DNA from: Candidatus Methanoperedens sp. | GTDB lineage: Archaea; Halobacteriota; Methanosarcinia; Methanosarcinales; Methanoperedenaceae | Reading direction: 5' to 3' | DNA length: 37,962 bases | NCBI GenBank assembly: GCA_027460525.1 | Contig: JAPZAS010000030.1 | Span: 1-37,962, forward strand | Shown: in pieces, positions 16,233 through 26,000 of the stretch | Layout of the letters: each line of letters starts with the position of its first letter | How positions within the stretch are numbered: the stretch's first letter is position 1 | Notes under the pieces: generated by a model | The model's input: only the letters and a program-made list of their open reading frames with translations | Told to the model about the DNA's origin: nothing | Databases searched by the model: none | Made by a program: the position numbers and the translations under genes

Positions 16233-16629
16233 AATATAAAGCAAGACTTTTCCCCAGTCCTTTCACGTCCACGTATTGAATTGAGGTCACTCGCCTGTTC
16301 CCCAGCACCATGGCTGATACATTCGTTCCCTCTTTATATAAACAGAGCACGCGTTTACCTTTCGATACCGCATAACATATCTCGTAGCCCACGCCGATGG
16401 ATGGCATGGTGACCTCAGCCACAAGGCAGTCGCACTCGTCTATGAAGCTTATATCGCTTCTGAATATCTCCTCCTCCGTAAGCCTGGCTTCAGATTCCTC
16501 CAGTTGCGTGGAGGCTACATGCTCGCTCACAATGGTGTGCCCCAGCTTTTTCAGCAGTTGAATTATCTGTTTGTAGACAGGCAAGAGATTTCGCCCGCCT
16601 CTTATAGAACCAGCAAAGAAAATTCTCAT
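16201..16629 (-). CDS. Nucleoside 2-deoxyribosyltransferase-like protein (DNPH1/RCL type)
   Basis: This 142-residue protein has the opening IFFAGSIRGGR, which is characteristic of 2'-deoxynucleoside 5'-phosphate N-hydrolases. A SFIDECDCLVAEVTMPSIGV segment with the catalytic acidic residues follows, then GVGYEICYAV. Such enzymes cleave the glycosidic bond of deoxynucleoside monophosphates and clean the nucleotide pool. It is convergent with rfcL and overlaps its last codons. The exact substrate is not shown by the sequence. Confidence 0.85.
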   Translation of the reverse strand: MRIFFAGSIRGGRNLLPVYKQIIQLLKKLGHTIVSEHVASTQLEESEARLTEEEIFRSDISFIDECDCLVAEVTMPSIGVGYEICYAVSKGKRVLCLYKEGTNVSAMVLGNRRVTSIQYVDVKGLGKSLALYFKNQTENSGI

Positions 16630-16680
16630 CGAAGCCCTTAAATAATGCCTGATTATATATGAATTATGGGAGGTGAGTGC

Positions 16681-16944
16681 ATGTTATTCGTATTATGGTT
16701 TAAGTGGGCGCCTGAGAATACATCAAAGCTTCTTGAACTCTGGAAAGAATTCAAATATCCCGAAGAAGTAAACCTGATAGGCAGATATCTACTTATTGGG
16801 AGGCACATCTCAGTGGCAATATTCGATGCCCCGAACGAGGAGGCAATCCTGAAGATAACCCACCCGTTCAGGGAAATAGGAGTGCCACATATTGCTCCGG
16901 CGCTACCGCTTGAAGAAGCACTGGAAATGATGGAAAAGATGTAG
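16681..16944 (+). CDS. DUF3303-like small protein
   Basis: This 87-residue protein begins MLFVLWFKWAPENTSKLLELW and probably has a dimeric ferredoxin-like fold, as in DUF3303 and related alpha/beta-barrel proteins. The start at 16681 follows GGAGGTGA by 4 nt; the in-frame ATG at 16666 would place the ribosome site inside the gene. One base separates it from the phosphoribosyltransferase gene, so they are co-transcribed. Biochemical role is unknown. Confidence 0.75.
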   Translation: MLFVLWFKWAPENTSKLLELWKEFKYPEEVNLIGRYLLIGRHISVAIFDAPNEEAILKITHPFREIGVPHIAPALPLEEALEMMEKM

Positions 16945-16945
16945 G

Positions 16946-17623
16946 ATGGGTAAGTTAATCGAAGAAATTTCCCTGAGAGATAAACTCCATGTCTTTGAAG
17001 ACAGAGGTGAAGCAGGTAGCCTGATTGCCGAAAAACTTAAAGAATACAGGAATTGCCCGGGCATAGTCCTTGGAATCCCATCAGGCGGTGTTCCAGTTGC
17101 CAGGGAGATTGCGGCATCGCTTAATCTGCCCGTGGATTTAATGATAGTGAGAAAGCTCCAGATACCCTATAATCCTGAGGCGGGCTTCGGCGCAATGGGG
17201 CTGGATGGGGAAGTAATCTTAAATCAACCATTGATTGACCAGCTCGGGCTTACAGAAGACGAGATAAAGGCGCAGGCGGAAGATACATTTGGAGTTATCA
17301 AAAGACGAAACCAGGTCTTCAGGAAGGGGAAACCCTTTCCTTCCCTGGCGGACAGGATTGTAATTCTTGTGGATGACGGGCTTGCATCAGGCTATACGAT
17401 GCTTGCCGCTGTCAGGTTTGTTAAAAGAAATAAGCCAGGGAAAATTATCGTCGCCGTTCCTACATCCTCGGGTAGAACTGTTGACTTGATCCTTCCTGAG
17501 GTGGATGAACTCGTATGCCTTAACGTGAGGCATGGGATTTCTTTTGCAGTGGCGGATGCGTACAGGAACTGGTATGACCTTTCTGACGAAGAGGTTATTT
17601 CTATCATCAGGAACAGCTCCTGA
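16946..17623 (+). CDS. Phosphoribosyltransferase-family protein
   Basis: This 225-residue type I phosphoribosyltransferase has the PRPP-binding loop VDDGLASGYT at 142-151 and IPSGGVPVAREIA near 44-56. The helical insert after residue 90 matches the COG1926 group, predicted phosphoribosyltransferases of unclear substrate that are often near stress genes. It starts one base after the DUF3303-like gene. It does not look like a pyrE, hpt or upp enzyme. A nucleobase salvage role is possible but unproven. Confidence 0.85.
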   Translation: MGKLIEEISLRDKLHVFEDRGEAGSLIAEKLKEYRNCPGIVLGIPSGGVPVAREIAASLNLPVDLMIVRKLQIPYNPEAGFGAMGLDGEVILNQPLIDQLGLTEDEIKAQAEDTFGVIKRRNQVFRKGKPFPSLADRIVILVDDGLASGYTMLAAVRFVKRNKPGKIIVAVPTSSGRTVDLILPEVDELVCLNVRHGISFAVADAYRNWYDLSDEEVISIIRNSS

Positions 17624-17637
17624 TTGTTTGCATAGTT

Positions 17638-18378
17638 TTAAAGCCTGGCTATCGTGATAAAGCCGGTGTGACCAACCCTCGAAGTCGATGGGCGTGTCCC
17701 CCTCTCTGTAAAAGAAATCTCACGCTCTATATTCTCAAGCGTCCTGACCTCGGTGAAATTGGTTTTCGCGATAGCTTCCCTGATTTCCTTGGCCTGCTCA
17801 AAAAAAGGCGAATATGCAGCAAGAAAACCTCCAGGATAAAGAACACGCGGAACATGCGGGACAACCTGTGCAGCAGCAATGGTATCAAGGGTTACGACAT
17901 CGAATTTCTCATCAAGCTTCTGGATTTCCTCCACTACATCCCCCAGTCGCAATTCAATATTAGTAAGACCTGCAAGAGCAATATTCTGCCTCGCCATCTC
18001 AAGAAACTCCTCCTTTACCTCGTACGAAACCACCTTTTTTGCAATCATGCCAAGATAGATAGCAAGAATCCCCGAACCTGTACCTGCATCCAGCACGTAA
18101 TCTGAGGAGCATAATCCCGTGTTTGAAATAATCACCCCAATATCCTTTGGCATCATGGGCGCGCCGCTTCGCTTCGCATGAGCGAAAAAATCAGGGGCTC
18201 TTGGTTTCTGGATGATAAATTCGATACTGAGGTGTGAGCTTATCGTATCCCCGAAGGTTTTTGTCCTGAGTTCATCAAGCTTGATTACCCCGAGGTCTGT
18301 ATGCAGCTCTCCTTCCGGCATGGCAAGATACTCTTTCATCTTTCCCATGTGGAATGTCTTTAAAATTACAGGTTCCAT
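17638..18378 (-). CDS. trmI: tRNA (adenine-N1)-methyltransferase TrmI
   Basis: This enzyme methylates A58 (and in some archaea A57) of tRNA using SAM. The 246-residue protein has an N-terminal beta domain. The methyltransferase domain follows, with MPKDIGVIISNTGL, the SAM motif VLDAGTGSGILAIYLG near 102, and LDTIAAAQVVPHVPRVLYPGG. The order matches archaeal TrmI. GGAG lies 6 nt before the ATG. It is convergent with the phosphoribosyltransferase gene and divergent from the 18423 gene. Confidence 0.93.
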   Translation of the reverse strand: MEPVILKTFHMGKMKEYLAMPEGELHTDLGVIKLDELRTKTFGDTISSHLSIEFIIQKPRAPDFFAHAKRSGAPMMPKDIGVIISNTGLCSSDYVLDAGTGSGILAIYLGMIAKKVVSYEVKEEFLEMARQNIALAGLTNIELRLGDVVEEIQKLDEKFDVVTLDTIAAAQVVPHVPRVLYPGGFLAAYSPFFEQAKEIREAIAKTNFTEVRTLENIEREISFTERGTRPSTSRVGHTGFITIARL

Positions 18379-18422
18379 TACTTCTCCGCTGGGATAATAT
18401 AGGACTTAATAGATAAAGAATA

Positions 18423-18788
18423 ATGGTTTGCATGGTTAATAACACGGATAAAAAATTTTCATTGAAAACCCTGGGGCTTCTCATCGGCAAAAAGGACGTG
18501 GATATTGAAAACGTTCACGAGAATATTCTTACTATTGCAGAAGTGGTGGACGAGCCCGATAAATTGCCCTATCTTCTTGAGAGCATCAAATCAATGGAGA
18601 TCGAGGACAAGGAGAAGTTCAGGTTCGTATTGCTGCGGGTTCAGATTGATTCCATGCTCCACATGAATGAGGATATAGAGAAGTACCAGAAGCGATTGTA
18701 TGTTTCGCAGGTGATTGAGAAATTGCTTTACGGGGAGATACTGCTTGCAGAGGGTAAGGAAGAGGATGAGGATGAAGAGGAGGAGTGA
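18423..18788 (+). CDS. Acidic-tailed helical protein, unknown function
   Basis: This 121-residue protein is mostly helical (about 30-100) and ends in a run of Glu/Asp residues (EEDEDEEEE). No metal, nucleotide or membrane motif is visible. Either the Met at 18423 or the one at 18432 could be the start. The acidic tail may contact basic partners such as ribosomes or chromatin proteins, but nothing further is supported. It is the last ordinary gene before the accessory island. Confidence 0.6.
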   Translation: MVCMVNNTDKKFSLKTLGLLIGKKDVDIENVHENILTIAEVVDEPDKLPYLLESIKSMEIEDKEKFRFVLLRVQIDSMLHMNEDIEKYQKRLYVSQVIEKLLYGEILLAEGKEEDEDEEEE

Positions 18789-18793
18789 AAAAC

Positions 18794-19043
18794 GGAACCG
18801 CAGATGAACGCAGATTAATAACTATATTTTATCACAATATAAATATTAAATCCCCGGCGCCGATATGTTTCCGAAGCATCCTCATTCTTCAAAACCAAAG
18901 CCTGCCAGGTCACACACAATTAAAAACCGCAGATAAACGCAGATGAACGCAGATTTAAAGTGTCGCTCTTCATTGCATTTTCTGCTACGCCAAATATTTA
19001 TAATTCTATAAATATTAAACTTCTGGCGCCGATATGTTCCCGG
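18794..19043. repeat. Two tandem-like copies of an intergenic repeat, left of the RM operon
   Basis: Each copy has a first part of the type aaccgcagatgaacgcagat (18794-18817; 18924-18957) and a second part of about 35 bp (18839-18873; 19008-19043). The second part contains aaatattaaa, then ggcgccgatatgtt. The second part also occurs inverted at 26962-26997, beyond the RM operon. The wider gap 18789-19327 (539 bases) has no gene; it holds these repeats, a G-rich stretch and the hsdM promoter. Confidence 0.8.
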
Positions 19044-19136
19044 CGCAGCAATATTCCATTAGACCCGAACTCCCCAAGCTCGCATCGATGGGATGGGCTT
19101 TTTTCTTGCGGATTTGAAGACGTGCCGCTTCCGGTC

Positions 19137-19188
19137 GGGGCGCGGCGGGAGGTGGCGGGGCGGGTCGGCTGCTGAGGTGGGGACGGGG
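19137..19188 (+). other. G-rich stretch upstream of the RM operon
   Basis: Six runs of three or more G lie close together (19137-19140, 19147-19149, 19157-19160, 19162-19164, 19179-19182, 19185-19188). They could fold as a G-quadruplex on the plus strand, the coding strand of hsdM. The base composition is unlike the AT-rich surroundings. No gene is visible in it. Confidence 0.5.
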
Positions 19189-19327
19189 AGGTTGTGATGC
19201 TGAACAAATATGGGATATCTGTTTGAGATGTTTTCAATTCCTTTGTCTATCCATCGGGTAAATGAGAATAGATTTAATATAGCTATATGAATGATTTGAG
19301 AGAGATTGTATTCGAAGGATTGGTAAA

Positions 19328-20875
19328 ATGGCAAATAACGACACTAAAACTGAAGAAGAACCTCTTGAGAAACAACTGTGGAAAGCAGCGGACAAACTCA
19401 GAAAGAATATTGACGCTGCCGAATACAAACACATAGTCTTGGGCCTTATTTTTCTGAAATACATATCAGTTGCATTTGAAGGTTTATATGACAAGTTGCA
19501 GAAGGGCGAAGGAGAATACGCCAGCTCTGATCCTGAAGACAGGGACGAGTACAAAGCCGAGAATGTCTTTTTTGTCCCTCCGGTAGCCCGATGGTCATAT
19601 CTTCAGGCTAGAGCCAAACAGCCAGAGATTGGTAAAGACGTTGATAACGCGATGGACGCAATCGAGAAGGAGAATCCCTCGCTCAAAGGGGTTTTGCCAA
19701 AAGTCTATGCGCGGGGCAACCTTGACCCCACAAGTCTTGGCGGTTTAATAGACCAGGTTGGCAATATCGCTCTTGGTGATGCAAAAGCCAGAAGTGCCGA
19801 TATTCTTGGGCATGTTTTCGAGTATTTCCTTGGCGAGTTCGCCCTGGCGGAGGGTAAAAAGGGGGGACAGTTCTACACGCCAAGAAGCGTTGTTCAATTA
19901 CTGGTGGAAATGCTTGAACCCTATAACGGGAGGGTCTTTGACCCATGCTGTGGCTCAGGCGGTATGTTTGTCCAATCGGAAAAGTTCGTTGCCGGACACC
20001 AGGGAAAGGTAAACGATATATCGATTTATGGACAGGAGAGCAACCAGACCACATGGCGATTGTGTAAAATGAACCTTGCAATCAGGGGCATCGACAGCTC
20101 GCAGGTGAAATGGAACAACGAAGGCTCCTTCCTCAACGATGTTCACAAAGACCTTAAAGCGGATTACGTCATCGCTAACCCCTCATTCAACGATAGCGAC
20201 TGGAGCGGCGATTTGCTCCGCAAGGATGGCAGATGGAAATACGGTGTTCCACCTACAGGCAATGCCAATTACGCCTGGATACAGCATTTCCTCTACCACC
20301 TCAGCCCAAGCGGACAAACTGGTTTTGTTCTGGCCAAGGGGTCGCTCACCTCCAAATCATCTGGCGAGGGCGAAATCCGCAAAGAACTTGTGGAAGCACG
20401 GCTTGTTGACTGCATAGTGAACCTGCCAGCAAAACTGTTCCTGAATACCCAGATACCCGCCAGCCTGTGGTTTTTGAGCAGAAACAAAGCCAATGGAAAA
20501 TACCGCAATCGCACAGATGAAATCCTGTTTATTGACGCCCGGAACATGGGGCATCTCATCAACCGCAGAACCCGCGAATTTTCAAAAGAGGATATAACAA
20601 AAATCGCGGAAACCTACCACAACTGGCGCAACCCCAACGGCAAGTATGAGGACATCAAAGGATTTTGCAATTCCGCAAGCATAGAACGGGTGCGTGAGCT
20701 GGATAATGTTCTGACACCGGGGCGTTACGTGGATTTACCAGACGAAGAAGACGATTTCGACTTCAAAGAACGCTTCACCAAGCTGAAAACCGAGTTTGAT
20801 GAGCAGTTGAAAGAAGAAGCAAAACTGAACGCCTTCATTGCTGAAAACCTCCAGAAGGTGAAGCTCGATGAGTGA
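19328..20875 (+). CDS. hsdM: Type I restriction-modification, N6-adenine methyltransferase subunit
   Basis: This subunit methylates adenine at the site chosen by HsdS and protects host DNA. The 515-residue protein shows an N-terminal helical HsdM domain (LEKQLWKAADKLRKN), then GQFYTPRSVVQLLVEML. SAM motif I is FDPCCGSGGMF near 204. Catalytic motif IV reads NPSF at about 284 instead of the usual NPPF. Translation reads aac ccc tca ttc, so the change is real in this sequence. The ggattggt before the ATG is a weak ribosome site. It overlaps hsdS by 8 nt. Codon use is GC-richer than in the next two genes. Confidence 0.96.
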   Translation: MANNDTKTEEEPLEKQLWKAADKLRKNIDAAEYKHIVLGLIFLKYISVAFEGLYDKLQKGEGEYASSDPEDRDEYKAENVFFVPPVARWSYLQARAKQPEIGKDVDNAMDAIEKENPSLKGVLPKVYARGNLDPTSLGGLIDQVGNIALGDAKARSADILGHVFEYFLGEFALAEGKKGGQFYTPRSVVQLLVEMLEPYNGRVFDPCCGSGGMFVQSEKFVAGHQGKVNDISIYGQESNQTTWRLCKMNLAIRGIDSSQVKWNNEGSFLNDVHKDLKADYVIANPSFNDSDWSGDLLRKDGRWKYGVPPTGNANYAWIQHFLYHLSPSGQTGFVLAKGSLTSKSSGEGEIRKELVEARLVDCIVNLPAKLFLNTQIPASLWFLSRNKANGKYRNRTDEILFIDARNMGHLINRRTREFSKEDITKIAETYHNWRNPNGKYEDIKGFCNSASIERVRELDNVLTPGRYVDLPDEEDDFDFKERFTKLKTEFDEQLKEEAKLNAFIAENLQKVKLDE

Positions 20876-22079
20876 GTGGAAAGAATGTAATCTGGGTCAA
20901 TTTATTAATATCAAACATGGATTTGCTTTCAAAGGCAAATATATTACAGAAGAAACCACAAAGGATATACTTGTAACTCCTGGTAATTTTCATATTGGCG
21001 GGGGATTCAAATCTAGCAAATTCAAATATTTTAAAGGTGAATATCCCAGTGAATATGTCCTAAAAAAAAATGACATTATTGTTACGATGACTGATTTGAG
21101 TAAAGATGGAGATACTCTTGGTTATTCTGCAAAAGTACCACGGAGTAATGGTAAGAATTATTTACATAATCAGCGAATAGGTTTAATTCAGTTTTTATCA
21201 AATGAAATTGATAAGGACTTCATTTATTGGCTGATGAGAACAAAAGATTATCAAGGGTTCATTGTAGGTGCGGCCTCTGGCACTTCAATCCGTCATACAT
21301 CGCCTACTACAATTAGGGAATATCAGTTTTTAAAACCGCCACTTCCAGAACAGCGCGCCATCGCCTCGGTGCTTTCCAGTCTCGATGACAAGATAGATCT
21401 GCTCCACCGCCAGAACAAAACCCTCGAAGCCATGGCGGAAACACTTTTCAGGCAGAGGTTTGTGGAGGAGGCGGATGAGGGGTGGGGGGAAGGGAAGTTG
21501 GAAGATATTATTTCTTTAATTGAGTCAGGTAGTAGACCGAAGGGTGGAATTGACCCCGATCTAAAAATTGGGATACCCAGTATTGGTGCAGAGAATATTA
21601 ATGGTATAGGTAATTATGATTTCTCTAAAACCAAGTATGTAACTGAAGCATTTTATAAGTCAATAAAAAGAGGCTTTATAAAGGATTATGATATTTTAAT
21701 TTATAAAGACGGTGCATATGTAGGAAGAAAAGGAATGTTTGGGATTGGATTCCCTTATAAAAAATGTATTGTCAATGAACATGTATTTATTTTGCGTAGT
21801 AATGAGAAATCAAATCAGCTTTTTATTTATTATTTATTAAAAGAAGAAGAACTGGCTCAATTAAATGCAAATTCAGCACAACCAGGCTTAAACCAAGAAG
21901 CGATGAAATCTTTCAAAGTTATAATGCCACCAAAATATTTGATGGATGAATTTGAATATCTTGCTAAACCATGGATTGATAAAATATTATTTAATAGCAA
22001 GCAAATCCACACCCTCGAAAAACTGCGGGATACACTCTTGCCCAAACTGATGAGTGGTGAAGTGATGGTGGAATTTTGA
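20868..22079 (+). CDS. hsdS: Type I restriction-modification, specificity subunit
   Basis: HsdS recognises the bipartite DNA target and holds HsdM and HsdR. The 403-residue protein has two target recognition domains (about 1-155 and 205-365). Each is followed by a conserved helix: LPEQRAIASVLSSLDDKIDLL in the centre and LEKLRDTLLPKLMSGEV at the end. The central conserved region is GC-rich while the two recognition domains are AT-rich, the pattern left by domain exchange. It overlaps hsdM by 8 nt and the HEPN gene by 4 nt. The target sequence cannot be predicted here. Confidence 0.95.
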   Translation: MSEWKECNLGQFINIKHGFAFKGKYITEETTKDILVTPGNFHIGGGFKSSKFKYFKGEYPSEYVLKKNDIIVTMTDLSKDGDTLGYSAKVPRSNGKNYLHNQRIGLIQFLSNEIDKDFIYWLMRTKDYQGFIVGAASGTSIRHTSPTTIREYQFLKPPLPEQRAIASVLSSLDDKIDLLHRQNKTLEAMAETLFRQRFVEEADEGWGEGKLEDIISLIESGSRPKGGIDPDLKIGIPSIGAENINGIGNYDFSKTKYVTEAFYKSIKRGFIKDYDILIYKDGAYVGRKGMFGIGFPYKKCIVNEHVFILRSNEKSNQLFIYYLLKEEELAQLNANSAQPGLNQEAMKSFKVIMPPKYLMDEFEYLAKPWIDKILFNSKQIHTLEKLRDTLLPKLMSGEVMVEF

Positions 22080-23098
22080 TAAACTATCAAAAATATCGAG
22101 AAGAATTCGAATCATTTCTTGATGAAAATGGTGATATTCGTATTGGAAATAACTTTTCTAGGCCCCCAAGTCAAATTTTATTTGAAATGGATGAAATTGC
22201 ATATAATGAACAATTAACAGATTATGTAAACCGAAAAAAGGAAGATCACCCTCAAGTTGTTTACGATAGTTTTCCTGCACCAATTGCATACTTTTATCAT
22301 AAAACAGAACGAGCTTTTGATAATGATCAACACAGATTAAACCTTTTAAGATCAACTTGGGAAAGCCTAATTTATGTTCTCTATGGTTTGGTTGTTGGTG
22401 AAGTTAATTATAAAAGATTTTTATTGAGTAACGTTAGAATATTTGACGGCGAAAAGATAAGAAATGGATTCCGAGGATTAATGAGTGAAAGATTAGGGTG
22501 GAAAGTTGAGGCTATGCAAAAAATTATCGAATATGACCAACAGAATAAAAATGAATTAAATATTTCATCTTATATAGAGATGGATATCTTTGAAGTAATT
22601 AAAGAATTAAACCAAGAAAGAAACTCCTTATCCCACATTGCGGCTCTATCTGAGCAAGAAGCACGAAGTAGATTTGAGGATCTATCTCCAATAGTCTCCA
22701 ATTTACTCTTTAATTTAAGTTTTTTAGAAGAAGTTTACATATTAAGATATGTAAGAAATATCGGCGATATTCATAAAATTAGGTTTAATATATTTCAAGG
22801 TCATTCATTACAAGAAAAGAATTATGATAAAGTATTCTCAGACCCTGAGCTAACTCTTTTTACACCAATATTGAATGACCAAATAATTTTACTTGAATTT
22901 GATAACATGATTTTGAATATTTCCCCTTTCATTCATTTCCATCTGGAAGGTTCTCACTTGAAATTATGCTATTTTAAAAAGATTGATGATTCGGGCAATT
23001 ATTCATATGAAATAATCGGTGGGGCATCTCGAGAAATAGCAAAAGATCCTTCAACTATACCCAATTGTATAAACCTTTCACTGGGTGAACTATTATGA
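22076..23098 (+). CDS. HEPN-like protein inside the type I RM operon
   Basis: This 340-residue protein has the HEPN RNase motif RNxxxH as RNSLSH (Arg182 to His187) at the end of a long helix (EVIKELNQE), where HEPN proteins carry it. A second helix (RSRFEDLSPIVSNLLFNL) follows. The C-terminal 110 residues look like beta strands and might sense a ligand. It starts with TTG overlapping hsdS by 4 nt and ends overlapping hsdR by 4 nt, so it is fully coupled. It is markedly AT-rich compared with hsdM. HEPN toxins such as PrrC and RloC cut tRNA, and PrrC lies in a type I RM operon. A back-up role here is inference. Confidence 0.7.
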   Translation: MINYQKYREEFESFLDENGDIRIGNNFSRPPSQILFEMDEIAYNEQLTDYVNRKKEDHPQVVYDSFPAPIAYFYHKTERAFDNDQHRLNLLRSTWESLIYVLYGLVVGEVNYKRFLLSNVRIFDGEKIRNGFRGLMSERLGWKVEAMQKIIEYDQQNKNELNISSYIEMDIFEVIKELNQERNSLSHIAALSEQEARSRFEDLSPIVSNLLFNLSFLEEVYILRYVRNIGDIHKIRFNIFQGHSLQEKNYDKVFSDPELTLFTPILNDQIILLEFDNMILNISPFIHFHLEGSHLKLCYFKKIDDSGNYSYEIIGGASREIAKDPSTIPNCINLSLGELL

Positions 23099-26000
23099 CT
23101 AAAATGACCGAATCTGCCATAGAGGAATTCACAATTGAGCTATTGGAAAAGTCCGGCTATCAGTATATTTATGCTCCTGAAATAGCCCCCGACAGCGCAA
23201 CACCCGAGAGAAAAACCTTTGACGAGGTACTGTTGTTGGAGCGTCTGAAAAAAGCTGTTGGCAGAATAAATCCCACTATTCCGGCAGATGCAAGAGAAGA
23301 TGCTATCAAGCAGATATTACGGCTTAACTCTCCTGAACTGATTGCCAACAACGAAGCTTTTCACCGAATGCTGACAGAAGGCATAAAAGTAAGTTATCAC
23401 AAAGACGGAGCAGATAGGGGCGACCTGGTTTGGCTGATTGATTTTACAAATCCAGAGAACAACGAGTTTCTTGTTGCCAACCAATTCACAGTCATAGAAA
23501 ATAACGTGAACAAGCGCCCCGATGTCGTCCTTTTTGTGAACGGGTTGCCCCTGGTTATCATAGAATTAAAAAATCCCGCCGATGAGAACGCAACCATAAA
23601 ATCTGCATTCAAACAATTGCAAACCTACAAACAGATAATTCCCAGTCTTTTTACTTACAATGGTTTTATGGTTATCTCCGATGGTCTGGAGGCAAAGGCA
23701 GGCTCCCTTTCTGCCGGTTTCAGCCGCTTCATGACATGGAAATCTTCTGACGGCAAAACTGAAGCGTCGCATCTAATAGGGCAAATGGAAACGCTGATCA
23801 ATGGGATGCTCAATAAACGAACCGTCTTGGACCTTATCCGGCATTTTATTGTATTTGACAAATCAAAAAAGGAAGACAAGGAAACGGGTGTTACAACAAT
23901 CCAGACAATTAAAAAATTGGCTGCGTATCATCAATACTACGCTGTGAATAAAGCCGTAGAATCTACCTTGCGGGCATCAGGTTACTTAGTTGATAAAAAT
24001 GGAACTTACCATGGTTTTAAGGTGATGGAATCGCCAGAAAAATACGGTTTAACCAGTATAGATGCCCAACCGGCAGGAGATCACAAAGGTGGAGTTGTAT
24101 GGCACACCCAGGGTAGCGGAAAATCACTGTCGATGGTGTTTTTCACAGGTAAAATCGTTCTTGCTCTTGACAATCCGACCATATTGGTAATCACAGATAG
24201 AAACGATCTAGACGACCAGTTATTTGACACCTTCGCAGCTTCAAAGCAGCTTCTCAGGCAGGACCCCGTCCAGGCTGAAAGCAGAGATCATCTAAAAGAG
24301 TTACTGAACGTCGCATCTGGGGGAGTAGTATTTACTACCATTCAGAAGTTTCAGCCCGAAGAAGGAAACGTTTACCCAGAACTTTCAGACCGGCGCAACA
24401 TCATTGTGATAGCTGACGAAGCCCACCGGACGCAGTACGGCTTCAAGGCAAAAACCATCGATGCAAAAGACGAGAAGGGAAATGTAATCGGTAAGAAGAT
24501 TGTTTACGGCTTTGCGAAATATACGCGCGACGCCTTGCCCAATGCGACCTACCTCGGCTTCACTGGTACACCCATCGAAAAAACAGATGTGAACACACCC
24601 GCTGTTTTCGGAAATTATGTCGATGTTTACGATATCTCCCAGGCGGTAGAGGACGGCGCAACGGTAAAAATCTATTACGAGAGCAGATTGGCAAAAATCG
24701 CCCTCAGCAAGGAAGGCAAAAAACTTGTTGCCGAATTGGATGAGGAATTGGAATATGAAGACCTTGCCGATACACAAAAAGCAAAGGCGAAATGGACACA
24801 ACTGGAAGCTTTGATCGGCAGCGAAAACCGAATACGACAGATTGCGCAGGACATCGTAACCCATTTTGAGCAAAGACAGGAAGTGTTTGAGGGTAAGGGA
24901 ATGATCGTGGCAATGTCAAGAAGGATTGCCGCCGACCTGTATGATGAGATTATCAAGATTAGACCACAATGGCACAACGACGACCTTAAAAAGGGTGTTA
25001 TCAAAGTTGTAATGACCTCTGCATCTTCTGACGGTCCAAAGATTTCAAAACATCATACCACCAAAGAACAGAGACGGGTTTTGGCAGAAAGAATGAAAGA
25101 CCCAGAAAACGAATTAAAATTAGTGATTGTGCGAGATATGTGGCTTACTGGTTTCGATGTTCCGTGTCTGCACACTATGTATATCGATAAACCCATGAAA
25201 GGCCATACTCTTATGCAGGCAATTGCACGGGTGAACAGGGTCTATAAAGATAAGCCTGGTGGATTAGTCGTTGATTACCTCGGAATTGCGTCCGACCTGA
25301 AAGAAGCTTTATCATTTTATTCTGATAGCGGAGGAAAAGGCGATGCCGCCATTCTTCAGGAAAAAGCTGTTCAACTGATGCTTGAAAAATTAGAAATCGT
25401 TTCCCAAATGTTTCATGGCTTTTCCTATGAACATTACTTTACAGCAGACACCTCAACAAAGCTATCAATATTACTCGCTGCTGAAGAGCATATACTTGGC
25501 CTTGAAAAAGGAAAGAAACGGTTTATTGATGAAGTGACTGCATTGTCAAGAGCATTTTCTATCGCCATTCCGCACGAGCAAGCAATGCATGTGAAGGATG
25601 AAGTCTCTTTCTATCAAGCGATAAAGTCCAGACTTGTAAAGTTTGACAGCACTGGAACAGGCAAAACCGACGAAGAAATTGAAACCGCAATCAGGCAAGT
25701 TATAGATCAAGCCCTCGTAACCGAACAAGTGATAGACATTTTCGATGCTGCAGGTATTAAGAAACCGGATATTTCTATATTATCAGAAGAATTTCTTTTA
25801 GAAGTTCAGAACATGGAACATAAAAATATCGCTCTTGAAGTCCTAAAAAAGCTTCTTAACGATGAAATAAAGTCGAGATTGAAAAAGAACCTTGTTCAAA
25901 GTAGATCATTGATGGAAATGCTTGAAGATTCTATCAAGAGATATCATAACAAGGTCATTACTGCGGCGGAAGTAATAGAAGAACTGATTGAACTTAGTAA

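Noticed and set aside
16666-16680. ATG at 16666 as the start of the DUF3303-like gene
   Set aside because: It would put the strong ribosome site GGAGGTGA inside the coding region; ATG 16681 has the right spacing.
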